A DNA stretch of 64,000 bases from Nitrospirillum sp034653275 (GTDB lineage Bacteria; Pseudomonadota; Alphaproteobacteria; Azospirillales; Azospirillaceae). The DNA is taken from assembly GCF_034653275.1 (NCBI RefSeq), contig NZ_JAYEES010000003.1, positions 2,480,001 to 2,544,000 of the forward strand. Reading direction: 5' to 3'. The position numbers were made by a program, and so were the translations under genes. Positions 37,819-57,270 of this stretch are shown piece by piece; the first letter of the stretch is position 1, and every line of letters begins with the position of its first letter. The notes under the pieces are model-generated. The model searched no databases. It was not told where the DNA came from and saw only the letters and a program-made list of their open reading frames with translations.

Positions 37819-40710
37819 ATGAAAAACCTGGACACGCCGTTCACCGGCGCCCTGCGCCGCCTGCGCGCCTCGGCCTCCGCCCTGGCCCTGGCCACGGCCG
37901 CCATCACCGTCGCGGCGCCGGCCGCCCTGGCGGCGCAAAGCGTGACGCAATTCACCATCGCCGCCGGCGACCTGCGTGCCGCCCTGAACGCCTTCTCCCG
38001 CGCCACCGGGATGCAGGTGCTGGCTGACCCCGCGCTGCTGGACGGCAAGCGCACCGGCGGCCTCAATGGCGCCTTCAGCACGCCAGACGCGCTGGGCCGC
38101 CTGCTGGCCGGTACCGGCCTGGATTACACGCTGGACGGCGACAGCGTCGTCCTGAAGATGGGGGCCACCAAGGTCGCGAGCGACACCAGCCCGCTGGAGG
38201 AGATCATCGTCACCGGCTTCGCCGGCAGCGTCACCCGCGCCCTGGACACCAAGCGCCAGGCGGACAACGTGGTGGACGCCATTTCGGCGGAGGATATCGG
38301 CAAGTTCCCCAGCCAGAACGTGGCCGAGGCCATGCAGCACATCCCGGGCGTCACCATCTCCCGCGACCGGGGCGAGGGCCTGTTCGTCCGCATTCGCGGC
38401 CTGGGCCCGGATTTCGAGGTCACCACCCTGAACGGCCGCAGCATGGCGGTGAACGAGAACGTGCGGGACAGCGGCCAGTCGGGCCGCAACTTCCGCTTCG
38501 ACACCCTGCCGTCCGAACTGGTGTCGGGCATCGAGGTGGTGAAAAGCCCCCTGGCCAGCCAGGATGAAGGCGCCATCGGCGGGCTGGTGAACATCCGCAC
38601 CTTTCGCCCGCTGGAGCTGGGCGACCTGGCCTTCACCGGCTCCGCCAGCGGCAGCTATGCCCAGCTGGCCGACGCCGCCGACCCCCATGTCTCCGGCCTG
38701 ACCAGCTGGAACAACGACGCCAAGACCTTCGGCGTCCTGCTGGCGGCCGTGTATGACGAGCGCACGGTGCGCCAGGACCGCGTGCTGGGCAGCAACTGGA
38801 CCCTCTACCCCAACGGCATCGACACCAATGGCGACGGCAAGGCCGACAGCGGCCCGGTGATCGACGCCAGCGGCGTGCGCCCGACGCTGGAGATGCAGCA
38901 CAGCCGCCGCGTGGGCATGAACGCGGCGGCGCAGTGGGCGCCGAACGATGACCTGGAAATCGGCCTGGACGTGCTGTTCACCCGGCTGAACATGCACTAT
39001 GACGAGAAGACCTACTCCGCCGACTGGACCATATCCAAGGCGGTGCCGGGCAGCGTGTCCATCCGGGACGGCGCCGTCGTGGCGGCGACCGCCCCGGTCA
39101 GCGTGCAGATCGGGCGCGAGGAGTCCGACCTGCTGCACACCAACTACCAGGTGGGGCTGAACGGCAAGTACCGCATCGACGGCTGGACCCTGTCGGCGGA
39201 CGGCGCCTACAACCGCGCCGACAGCGGCACGCCCACGCCCATCCGCCGCTCGCGCATCCTGGGCTCCGCCGGCCAGGTGAGCTTCAGCATGCCGTCGTCG
39301 GACGACGGCGTGCCCAGCCTGAACTACCTGACGGCCGACCTGAACTCCATCACCCTGCTGCCGGGCCGCCGCCTGGAATGGCGCACCGAGAACGCCAAGG
39401 ACACGGAAGGCGCCATCCAGTTCGACGCGGAACATGACCTGGGCTGGGGCCCCTTCTCCAAAATCCAGATGGGCGCCAAGTATCGCGACCGGGGCCGCGA
39501 CTATGACCGCCGCGACCTGACCATCACCCAGAACATCGCCGGCCAGTACTTCCCCGCCAGCTACTACGACAGCTTCCCGGTCAGCGGCTTCCTGGCCGAC
39601 GCCTCCGGCACCCTGCCCCGCACCTGGCTGGTGCCGGACACCAACGCCTTCTACAGCCGCATGGATCCGAACCTGGTGAACCAGCCGCTGACGGCCGCCG
39701 ATCAGCGCAATTCCTACAAGGTGACGGAAACCATCAGCGCCGGTTACGTCATGACCAGCCTGTCCACCACCCTGTTCGGCCTGCCCTTGCGCGGCGATGC
39801 CGGTGTGCGCGTCACCAACACCGACCAGACGTCCAGCGGCAGCGCCACCAGCGGCACCAAGGCCATTCCGGTGCGGTACGAGCGCATCTACACCAACGCC
39901 CTGCCCTCGGCCAACCTGGTGCTGGAACTGCGGCCCGACGTGCAGCTGCACCTGGCGGCCTCCAAGGTCATCACCCGGCCGTCGCTATCCAGCCTGGGCC
40001 CACAGATCACGCTGAACTCCTCCAACACCATCTTCACCGCCAGCGGCGGCAACCCGCAGCTGCGCCCCTATGAGGCCTGGCAGTACGACGCCTCGGCCGA
40101 ATGGTACTTCACCCGCAGCAGCGCGCTGATCGCCGACTTCTTCTACAAGGACATCAGCACCTTCACCTTCAACCAGGTGACGCCCCTGGTGGTGGACGGG
40201 CAAAGCTATCTGCTGACCGCCCCCGTCAACGGCGGCGGCGCGCATGTCATCGGTGGCGAACTGGCCTATCAGCAGCTGTTCACCTTCCTGCCCGTCCCCT
40301 TCGACGGCCTGGGCTTCCTGGCCAACCTCACCATCACCAACTCCGGCGCGACCTACCACGACATCACGACCGGCCGCTTCTTCGAGGCCGACCTGGCCGG
40401 CGTAGCCCGCCATAGCTACAACCTGACCGCCTTTTACGAGAAGGGCCCCATCGGCGTGCGCGCCGCCTACAGCTGGACGGGCAACATCCTGAACCAGGTG
40501 GGCACCAACGGCCTGTCCTCGGTCAACGACCGGGCCTTCGGCACCCTGGACCTGAACGCCACCTACGCGGTGGACGACCACCTGACCCTGACGGCGGAGG
40601 CCATCAACGTCACTGGCTCGGCGCAGAGCCAGTATGTGAACAACGGCCTGTTCGCCACCTACACCGACTTCGGCCGCACCTTCCGGTTCGGCGTGCGGGC
40701 GAAGTATTGA
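37819..40710 (+). CDS. TonB-dependent receptor with N-terminal STN signalling domain
   Basis: 963 residues from ATG 37819. A signal peptide (about 1-38) is followed by the STN domain (about 40-110: FTIAAGDLRAALNAFSRATG). Then come a TonB-box-like stretch (LEEIIVTGF), the plug domain (VVDAISAEDIGKFPSQNVAE, GVTISRDRGEGLFVRIRGLG) and a long barrel ending FRFGVRAKY with a terminal aromatic. The plug resembles the Caulobacter/Xanthomonas TonB-receptor group that often imports carbohydrates or other organic ligands rather than siderophores. The STN domain together with upstream fecI/fecR marks it as a transducer. Its stop overlaps the start of a histidine acid phosphatase gene, hinting that the ligand may be phosphorylated. 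Confidence 0.92.
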   Translation: MKNLDTPFTGALRRLRASASALALATAAITVAAPAALAAQSVTQFTIAAGDLRAALNAFSRATGMQVLADPALLDGKRTGGLNGAFSTPDALGRLLAGTGLDYTLDGDSVVLKMGATKVASDTSPLEEIIVTGFAGSVTRALDTKRQADNVVDAISAEDIGKFPSQNVAEAMQHIPGVTISRDRGEGLFVRIRGLGPDFEVTTLNGRSMAVNENVRDSGQSGRNFRFDTLPSELVSGIEVVKSPLASQDEGAIGGLVNIRTFRPLELGDLAFTGSASGSYAQLADAADPHVSGLTSWNNDAKTFGVLLAAVYDERTVRQDRVLGSNWTLYPNGIDTNGDGKADSGPVIDASGVRPTLEMQHSRRVGMNAAAQWAPNDDLEIGLDVLFTRLNMHYDEKTYSADWTISKAVPGSVSIRDGAVVAATAPVSVQIGREESDLLHTNYQVGLNGKYRIDGWTLSADGAYNRADSGTPTPIRRSRILGSAGQVSFSMPSSDDGVPSLNYLTADLNSITLLPGRRLEWRTENAKDTEGAIQFDAEHDLGWGPFSKIQMGAKYRDRGRDYDRRDLTITQNIAGQYFPASYYDSFPVSGFLADASGTLPRTWLVPDTNAFYSRMDPNLVNQPLTAADQRNSYKVTETISAGYVMTSLSTTLFGLPLRGDAGVRVTNTDQTSSGSATSGTKAIPVRYERIYTNALPSANLVLELRPDVQLHLAASKVITRPSLSSLGPQITLNSSNTIFTASGGNPQLRPYEAWQYDASAEWYFTRSSALIADFFYKDISTFTFNQVTPLVVDGQSYLLTAPVNGGGAHVIGGELAYQQLFTFLPVPFDGLGFLANLTITNSGATYHDITTGRFFEADLAGVARHSYNLTAFYEKGPIGVRAAYSWTGNILNQVGTNGLSSVNDRAFGTLDLNATYAVDDHLTLTAEAINVTGSAQSQYVNNGLFATYTDFGRTFRFGVRAKY

Positions 40711-41971
40711 TGCGCGGCAAGGCCCCGCTGCGGGTGCTGGCGGCGGCGATGCTGCTGCTGGCCCTGCCCGACCGGCCGGGGGCCGCCGGTGCGGCGGACC
40801 ACCTGGAACGTGTGGTCATCCTGACCCGGCATGGCATCCGGGCCGCCATGTCGACGCCGGCGGACCTGGGGCGTTGGACGGCGGAGCCCTGGCCGGCCTT
40901 CGCCGTGCCGCCCGGCCACCTGACGGCCCACGGCTTCCAGGCCGCCGCCCTGTTCGGTGGCTATTACCGGGAGCATTACCGGGCGCTGGGCCTGCTGCCG
41001 GCGGGCGACTGCGCCGCCGCCCGGGTGCATGCCAACCTGCCCCAGCGCACAGTGGAAACGGGACGGGCGCTGGCCGAGCAGTTGCTGCCCGACTGCCCCG
41101 CCCGGGTCGACACCGCGATGACCAGGGCGGACCCGCTGTTCGACCCGGTGCGGGCGGGGGCCACGCGTCTAGATCCCGACCTGGCCCTAGCCGCCGTGCG
41201 CGGGCGCATCGGCGACGCCACGGCCTGGACGGCGGCGCACGCCGACACGGTGGAGGCCTTGCAGCGCCTGCTGCTGAACTGCACGCCCGCGGACTGCCGG
41301 GACCAGGTCCAGCCGGGTGGCCGGCTGGCGGGCCGCCGCCTGCTGACCGACGTGCCGTCGGCGCTGGACCGGGGCCAGGGCGATGACTGGCTGGCCCTGC
41401 AAAGCCCGCTGGCGACGGCATCAGGCCTGACGGAGAGCCTGATCATGGCCTATGCCGACGGGGCGCCGCTGGCCAGCCTGTTGGGCGGGCGGGTGAACGC
41501 CGACGCGCTGAACCGCGCCGGGGCCGCCCATGCCGCCGACCTGGACGCCCGGCTGCGCACGCCCTACATCGCCCGTGTGGGCGCCGGCCCGCTGGCCCGG
41601 CACCTGGCCGACCTGCTGGCCGGCGACGGCCCCGCCGTCAGCGTGCTGGTGGGCCATGACGGCACCATCCTGCTGCTGGCCGGCCTGCTGCGTCTGGATT
41701 GGGTATTGCCGGGCTATCAGCCCGACCAGGTGCCCCCGGGATCGGCGCTGGTGCTGGAACGCTGGCGCCGGGCGGACGGCCAGACCGTCATCCGCGCCCG
41801 CTTCACGGCGCAAAGCCTGGACCAACTGCGCGCCCTGACCCCGCTGACCGAAGCGCAGCCCCCCTGTCGGCACCGGTCTTCATTCCCGGGTGCAGCCAGG
41901 CGGGCCCGGCGATGGATTGTCCTCTGGAGCGCTTCCGCCGCGTTGTGGACGACGCCACGCGGGCCGACTGA
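40710..41971 (+). CDS. Periplasmic histidine acid phosphatase, phytase-like (C-terminus frameshifted)
   Basis: A signal peptide (about 1-28) precedes the catalytic motif VILTRHGIRAAM (R-H-G-x-R) and the distal proton-donor motif VLVGHDGTILLLA (H-D). These define the AppA-type branch-2 histidine phosphatases such as phytase and glucose-1-phosphatase. The frame is lost at the C6 run 41859-41864. With one more C it reads LSAPVFIPGCSQAGPAMDCP and ends VVDDATRAD at 41971, closely resembling the known AppA C-terminus with its two cysteines. The uncorrected frame runs through a terminator into ettA, to 42065. ATG 40710 overlaps the receptor stop, so the pair is co-translated. Confidence 0.88.
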
Positions 41972-41983
41972 GCCACCAATGAA

Positions 41984-42012
41984 AACGGGGAGCGGTCCTG
42001 CCGCTCCCCGTT
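41984..42012. terminator. Bidirectional terminator between acid phosphatase and ettA
   Basis: Perfect 12-bp stem AACGGGGAGCGG/CCGCTCCCCGTT with 5-base loop TCCTG. On the minus strand it is followed by TTTTCATT. It lies 12 bases after the corrected phosphatase stop, supporting 41971 as the true end of that gene. Confidence 0.85.
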
Positions 42013-42036
42013 CCCAATTCCACCAACCTCAGCCGC

Positions 42037-43713
<1,677 letters not shown>

Positions 43714-43836
43714 GGGCTGTCTCTTCACAAAGGGTGGCAACAAGGGCAGGGTCTGAACCCAGCCGGCGACGCCTTTTACCCCACCATCCCACCCGCGCGC
43801 AACGCGGGTGGCAAGCATTCGAAAGCCTTAAACCCC

Positions 43837-44292
43837 ATGCTGGAGATCTATGTCGACGCCGACGCCTGCCCCGTGAAAGACGAGGTGTTCAAGGTGGCGG
43901 AGCGGTATCAGCTGAAGACCTATCTGGTGTCCAACGGCCCGCTGCGGGTGCCGCCCGGGGGCCTGGTGCAGTTGGTGGTGGTCAGCGACGGGTTCGACGC
44001 CGCCGACGACTGGATCGCCACCCATTGCGGCGTGGGCGACATCGTCATCACCGCCGACATCCCCCTGGCCGACCGCAGCCTGAAGGCCGGCAGCCGGGTC
44101 ATCGGCCCCACAGGCCGCCCCTTCACGCCCCAGTCCATCGGGACGGCCATCGCCACCCGCGCCCTGATGAGCGACCTGCGCGCCATGGGCGTGGTCCAGG
44201 GCGGCAACGCACCCATGGCCAAGCGCGACAAGTCGCAGTTCCTGCAGGCGCTGGACCAGGCGGTGAACGCCATAAGAAAAGGGGGCAAGTGA
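43837..44292 (+). CDS. YaiI/YqxD family protein (UPF0178)
   Basis: 151 residues. It has the family signature YVDADACPVKDEVFKVAERY, ADDWIATHCGVGDIVITADI and a C-terminal FTPQSIGTAIATRALM. The fold is PIN-like with clustered Asp residues; a nuclease-type activity is suspected but not shown. It is divergent from ettA by 123 bases. Confidence 0.92.
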   Translation: MLEIYVDADACPVKDEVFKVAERYQLKTYLVSNGPLRVPPGGLVQLVVVSDGFDAADDWIATHCGVGDIVITADIPLADRSLKAGSRVIGPTGRPFTPQSIGTAIATRALMSDLRAMGVVQGGNAPMAKRDKSQFLQALDQAVNAIRKGGK

Positions 44293-44329
44293 CCCCCGGT
44301 CCCAATGACCCTGACCGTGGGCGCGCCCC

Positions 44330-45960
44330 TCAGCCGTGATAGGTGAGGGCGAGGTAACCGAGCCCCCCGCCCCGGAGGTGCCCACCGTCTGGGTGACATG
44401 GTTTTGGATGTCGGCCAGGCTAAGTCCCGCCAGGGTCACATAGGTGCTGGCGGTCGTGCCAACCCCGCCGATCAGCGCCTGCAAGGTCGCGCCTTTGAAG
44501 CCATCCGCCCCTTCGTCCGCCCCCCAGGTGGCCTGGGACGAGCCGGAATAGCCCCAAATGGTAACTGTATCGCCCGCGTGGAAATTGACGACCGTGCTCC
44601 AGGTCGACTGACCATCCTGCGCGTCAATGAAGAAGACGTCGCTGCCGCCGTCCTGACCGGTGGCACCCACCAGGAAGTTGGAGCCACCGCCCCCGTCCAG
44701 CACGTTGCTGCCAGCGGAAACCGCCAAGGCATCCTCGCCGGCACCGCCCCGCAGGTAGACGTTGGAGCCTGTCGCCTTGATCGCCACATTGTCGGTGCCG
44801 GACCACAGGAACTGGCTCTTTAGATAGTTTACCGGACCCTCATAGGGGGAGAAAGCGCTGGAGGTGCTGGACTGCCCCGTCGTGGTGTCGGTCCAAAGGG
44901 CGGCCGGCCGATCAACCGACAACAGATCCGCCGTGTAGGTGGTGCCGTAGCCCGCGGGGTAGGTGCCAATAACCGGGTCGTATCGGGAAAGGTCCTTGAG
45001 GCCCGCCGCACCCGCGTCAATACCCAGTTGCAAGGTGCCCAAGCCCGAAACCGCCCCGACGGTCACGACATAGGAATTGCCCGAGCCGGTCACACTGGTG
45101 ACGGCCCCATCCGCCGTTCCCGTCTTCACCAGCATGAAGTCGTTGATATCGACGCCAGTGACATTATCGTTGAACGTCACCTGGTACTGTGCACTTCCAT
45201 CGGATGCGGCGCCCAGGGAGGTGATGCTGGATACGAAAGCGGCGTGCCGGGCCGTGGACATCACGGCGGTGGCGGTCACGTCCTGGACACCATCGGACAC
45301 AACAATTTGGATGGCGTCGGCCGCGCTCCCCACTTCATTCACACGGAAAAGCAATTTTGGCCAGTCAGCGTAGGAAACGACTATGCTGCCGTTGTCTGTC
45401 ATGACGGGGACTGAGTCGGGATTAAAATACTCAACATTGGGTGTGAGTGTGAGGCGAACGGTGGTGGGTGTCGAACCCGGCAGCGGTGTGATTGAGAACA
45501 GCGACGCGAACGTCCCGCCGATTGAGAGTGGAAACATGGTCTGGGATATCGGCGTCACCACCGTGCTCAGTTGGACCATGCCGTCGCTGAACTGCGCGTA
45601 CTGCACGCCGGACAGGGTGTCGGTGCCACCGTCCGGCGTGGTGATGGTGACCGTGCCTCCCGACCGGGTGATGGTCGCCTGACTCTGCTTGACATCATAG
45701 AGGGCGGTGGTCACGGACCCGGTACCGGTGATCGTGTCATCCCCCGCGCCCCCCACCAGCAAGCCGGTGCCGGTGATGACATCGTTGCCGGCGCCACCAA
45801 CCAGGGTATCCACCCCACCGCCACCGGTCAGCGTGTCGTTACCATTGGCGCCGCTGATATAATCCGCCAGGGCGGTGCCGGTCAGCATGTCATCACCGGA
45901 TGTGCCGATGATGCGCTTGCCGCCATCCGGCAGAGAAACCGTCGTGATCGTCTCAGTCAT
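44330..45960 (-). CDS. RTX-type calcium-binding protein (3' end frameshifted)
   Basis: About 543 residues when corrected. The N-terminal part contains RTX nonapeptide-type repeats (GTSGDDMLTGTALADYISGA, GGAGNDVITGTG, GGAGDDTITGTG). The middle is Thr/Ser/Gly-rich and probably beta-sandwich. A C-terminal RTX-like block (GGAGEDALAVSAGSNVLDGG) and FHAGDTVTIWGYSG follow. There is no N-terminal signal peptide, as expected for type I secretion. The frame breaks at the C6 run 44363-44368; one extra C gives the short end GGLGYLALTYHG with a stop at 44330. As written the frame runs on to 43828 antisense through the whole YaiI-family gene, which is implausible. Role (adhesin or matrix protein) unknown. 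Confidence 0.72.
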
Positions 45961-46262
45961 CCTCTTCACCACTCTCCGGCTAAGCGTCCCACCAGAGGCG
46001 ACGCCATCCATATCATTACGTGTAAAACTTCCCCGCAATATTGCATATGGCGGTGCTGCTCGGAAGCTGGACCGGCGTTATAAGCCGGGCACACAGCGGG
46101 CCGCCCACATCCAGAACGAGGGGTGCCTGGGTTTGTCACACGTAAATCACAGGCCTCGCACCTCCGTGCCCCCTTCCCGCCCCAATGCCCCCGCAGGCTG
46201 CCCCGCAGGCCGCATGGAATCACGCGGCGGGCCTGCCACGGCGGTAACGGAAGGGGTTTGGC
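45961..46262. other. Intergenic region, RTX-type gene / Sel1 gene
   Basis: 302 bases between divergent genes, AT-richer around 46005-46050, with the perfect palindrome GCAATATTGC at 46035-46044. Probably holds both promoters; no gene or known RNA recognised. Confidence 0.35.
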
Positions 46263-46994
46263 ATGCATCATTGTTCCTGGCACAAATCCGCCGTGCTGGC
46301 GGCCGGCTTGCTTCTTCCCCTGTGCGCCGCCCCGCTGCTGGGCAACGCATGGGCCAACACCCAAAAGGGCGTCGGCGCCTTTCAGCGCAAGGATTACCCT
46401 GCTGCCCTGACCGAGCTGGGCCCGGCGGCCGACAAGGGCGATGGCGAGGCGCAAACCTATTTGGGCTGGATGTATGAGAAGGGCTTGGGCGTGCCGGTCG
46501 ATTATGCCCGCGCCCAGGCCTGGTACACCAAGGCCGCCGCACAGGGCCATGCCCATGCCCTGAACAACCTGGGCTCCCTCTATTATCTGGGCAACGGCGT
46601 GCCCAAGGACGCGCCCAAGGGCATCGGCCTGTTCCGCAAGGCGGCCAAGAAGGGCGACGCCCAGGCGCAGATGAACCTGGCCATGATCTATTACATCGGC
46701 CATGACGCGCCCAAGGACGATGCCGAGGCCGCCCACTGGGCCCGCGCCGCCGCCCGCCAGGGCGAGGCCCACGCCCAGATCCTGCTGGCCCGCCTGTACG
46801 ACACCGGCGCCGGCCTGCCGCGCAACCCCGTGCTGGCCTACACCCTGACCGTGCTGTCCGGCGACAACCCCGACGCCCAGGCCCTGCGCACCCGCCTGGA
46901 GGGCGAATTGAGCACCGCCCAGAAGGCGGAGGCGCAGACCCTGGCCAAGACCTGGCGCCCGGGGCAGCCGCTGCCGACGGCGACACGGACGTAG
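46263..46994 (+). CDS. Exported Sel1-repeat protein 1
   Basis: 243 residues. A signal peptide (about 1-32) is followed by four to five Sel1-type TPR repeats (GDGEAQTYLGWMYEKGLGVP, GHAHALNNLGSLYYLGNGVP, GDAQAQMNLAMIYYIGHDAP, GEAHAQILLARLYDTGAGLP). The likely role is periplasmic or cell-surface protein-protein interaction; partners unknown. A paralogue follows 83 bases downstream on the same strand, with matching repeats and the same C-terminal W(R/H)PG-PLPTA ending. Confidence 0.88.
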   Translation: MHHCSWHKSAVLAAGLLLPLCAAPLLGNAWANTQKGVGAFQRKDYPAALTELGPAADKGDGEAQTYLGWMYEKGLGVPVDYARAQAWYTKAAAQGHAHALNNLGSLYYLGNGVPKDAPKGIGLFRKAAKKGDAQAQMNLAMIYYIGHDAPKDDAEAAHWARAAARQGEAHAQILLARLYDTGAGLPRNPVLAYTLTVLSGDNPDAQALRTRLEGELSTAQKAEAQTLAKTWRPGQPLPTATRT

Positions 46995-47077
46995 AGCGCT
47001 GCCATCATCCCGCCTTAGTTGTTGATCACCCTCCTTCCACACGCCTGAGCTTGGGCTGATGGGGAGAGGACGGTGAG

Positions 47078-47938
47078 ATGGGAAACAGACGGACGGGATG
47101 GCCGCGCGCGTCGTGCGCCTTGATCGTGGCGGCATGGGCCGCCACCGGACTTGCCATGGCGGCGGGATCGGCCGGTGCCGCGTCGACACAGGCGGACACG
47201 CCACCCGCGTCCAGCGTGCCCGCCGCCCCGCCGGGTGCGAAATCCGCCCTGGACCAGGGTATCGCGGCCTTCGAGGCGGGAAAAAAGGTCGAGGCGGTGG
47301 CCCTGCTGACGCCGCTGGCGGAGAAAGGTGATGCCGACGCGCAAACCTATCTGGGCTGGATTTATGAAGAACCGCTGGTGACCATCACCGCCACCGGCAG
47401 CCAGCCGGCCTTCGTCCCCGACAATACCAAGGCCCGTGCCTGGTATGAGAAGGCCGCGGCCCAGGGCCAGGCCCATGCCCTGAACAACCTGGGCTCACTC
47501 TATTTCCTGGGACGGGGGGTGCCGGAAGATCGGGCCAAGGGCATCGAGCTGTTCCAACAGGCGGCCGCCAAGGGCGACATCCAAGCCCAGAACAACCTGA
47601 CCATGATCTATTACAATGGCGTGGGGACGGCAAAGGACAGCCAGGCGGCGCTGATGTGGTGCGAGCGCGCCGCCATTCAGGGTGACCCCCAGTCCCTGCA
47701 CTTCCTGGCCGCCCTATCCATCGCGGGTGAGGGCGTGCCCCACGACCCCGCCCAGGCCTATATCCTGATGCTGCTGAGCCCAGACGCCGACGCCGATGCC
47801 GCCAAGACACGGACGACGCTGGAACAGCAACTGCCCGCCGCGATCCAGCAGCGCGCCCGTGAGTTGGCCGCCGCGTGGCATCCTGGGATGCCCCTGCCCA
47901 CCGCCGACCAGACCAAGGGGCGGGCGCACCCTTTGTAA
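47078..47938 (+). CDS. Exported Sel1-repeat protein 2
   Basis: 286 residues. A signal peptide (about 1-35) is followed by a short Pro/Ala linker and Sel1 repeats (GDADAQTYLGWIYEE, GQAHALNNLGSLYFLGRGVP, GDIQAQNNLTMIYYNGVGTA, GDPQSLHFLAALSIAGEGVP). It differs from its upstream paralogue by the Pro/Ala linker and by an insertion in the first repeat (PLVTITATGSQPAFVPDN). Probably arose by tandem duplication; function unknown. Confidence 0.87.
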   Translation: MGNRRTGWPRASCALIVAAWAATGLAMAAGSAGAASTQADTPPASSVPAAPPGAKSALDQGIAAFEAGKKVEAVALLTPLAEKGDADAQTYLGWIYEEPLVTITATGSQPAFVPDNTKARAWYEKAAAQGQAHALNNLGSLYFLGRGVPEDRAKGIELFQQAAAKGDIQAQNNLTMIYYNGVGTAKDSQAALMWCERAAIQGDPQSLHFLAALSIAGEGVPHDPAQAYILMLLSPDADADAAKTRTTLEQQLPAAIQQRARELAAAWHPGMPLPTADQTKGRAHPL

Positions 47939-47970
47939 AAGCGGCAAGCGCGGTGACGCCGGAATGAGAA

Positions 47971-48002
47971 AAGGGCCGCACCCCGGTTGGGATGCGGCCC
48001 TT
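47971..48002. terminator. Bidirectional terminator between Sel1 gene 2 and rpoC
   Basis: Stem AAGGGCCGCA(C/T)CCC with its complement, one mismatch. On the minus strand it is followed by TTTTCTC, 25 bases after the rpoC stop; on the plus strand by TTCGCTTT. Confidence 0.85.
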
Positions 48003-48027
48003 CGCTTTACTCAGACAGTCGATCGCC

Positions 48028-52227
<4,200 letters not shown>

Positions 52228-52285
52228 AAGCCGTCTCCCCTGGGAAGGGCTGGGAATTCAATTGGCTGCGAACCGGGACGGACGA

Positions 52286-52314
52286 GCGCCCCCGGGGGAA
52301 TCCCCCGAGGGCGC
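52286..52314. repeat. Hairpin in the rpoB-rpoC gap
   Basis: GCGCCC-C-CGGGGG pairs with CCCCCG-A-GGGCGC around an AAT loop (one mismatch). No U-tract follows on the minus strand, so transcription should continue into rpoC; an RNA processing or stabilising role is possible. Confidence 0.6.
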
Positions 52315-52334
52315 CGCCCAAGCTCAACCGGTGA

Positions 52335-56522
<4,188 letters not shown>

Positions 56523-56835
56523 GAAATGCGCCTCTCGTGAACTAGGCCCGGGTCAACTGCGCCGGCCGATTTGGATGCGACGGCAAGCGAAACAAACACA
56601 AATAGGCGCGTCCGGCCCCGCCCCCTCCGGGAGCGGCCGCCGTCCGGCGCCAAACACTCACACTGCCCTTCCCGCCCCAAATTCCATCGCGGAACCTTCC
56701 TCGGGAAGAAACTGGAGGATCACCATACGACATCCCCCAGAAAAAGGCGACAGCGCCGGGCGGCGGTCCCCCATATGGGGAGTGCCGCCGTCCAGCGCCA
56801 TCTTTTTTTCAGAAACGCCCACAGGGGATCGTTTC
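56523..56835. promoter_or_regulatory. rplL-rpoB gap with attenuator
   Basis: 313 bases with no gene. It holds the hairpin at 56753-56798 and about 220 bases of untranslated leader before rpoB. A promoter for rpoBC could lie here but none is clear. Confidence 0.5.
56753..56798 (-). terminator. Attenuator-like hairpin between rplL and rpoB
   Basis: 14-base arms (56753-56766 and 56785-56798) pair with only G-U wobbles, and an inner CCCC-ATAT-GGGG stem extends the hairpin. On the minus strand it is followed by GTCGCCTTTTTC, a terminator-like U-tract (56741-56745). It lies 37 bases after the rplL stop. It corresponds in place to the partial terminator that sets the ratio of ribosomal protein to polymerase expression in E. 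coli. Confidence 0.75.
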
Positions 56836-57216
56836 TTACTTCACCTCGACCTTCGCGCCGGCGTCTTCCAGCTGCTTCTTAATCTTAGCAGCTTCGTCCT
56901 TCGTGGCGCCTTCCTTCACGGTCTTCGGCGCACCCTCGACCAGGTCCTTGGCCTCCTTCAGGCCCAGGCTGGTGATGGCACGGATTTCCTTAATCACGTT
57001 GATCTTCTTGTCGCCGGCGTCGGCGAGGATCACGGTGAATTCGGTCTGCTCTTCGGCGGGAGCGGCGGCTTCAGCGGCCGGGCCGGCAACGGCGGCAACG
57101 GCGACGGGAGCAGCGGCGGAAACGCCCCACTTCTCTTCCAGCAGCTTCGACAGCTCGGCGGCCTCGATGACGGTCAGAGCGGACAGCTCTTCAACCAGCT
57201 TTTCCAGCTTGGACAT
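56836..57216 (-). CDS. rplL: 50S ribosomal protein L7/L12
   Basis: 126 residues, with AGGAGA upstream of ATG 57216. N-terminal dimerisation helices (MSKLEKLVEELSALTVIEAA), an Ala-rich hinge (about 35-55), and the C-terminal factor-binding domain (KINVIKEIRAITSLGLKEAK). It forms the ribosomal stalk with L10. It is 54 bases after rplJ. Confidence 0.97.
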   Translation of the reverse strand: MSKLEKLVEELSALTVIEAAELSKLLEEKWGVSAAAPVAVAAVAGPAAEAAAPAEEQTEFTVILADAGDKKINVIKEIRAITSLGLKEAKDLVEGAPKTVKEGATKDEAAKIKKQLEDAGAKVEVK

Positions 57217-57270
57217 GGATGTTCTCCTAAATCAGGTCTTGTCTTGAGATTTACGAAAAGTACGCGAGGC

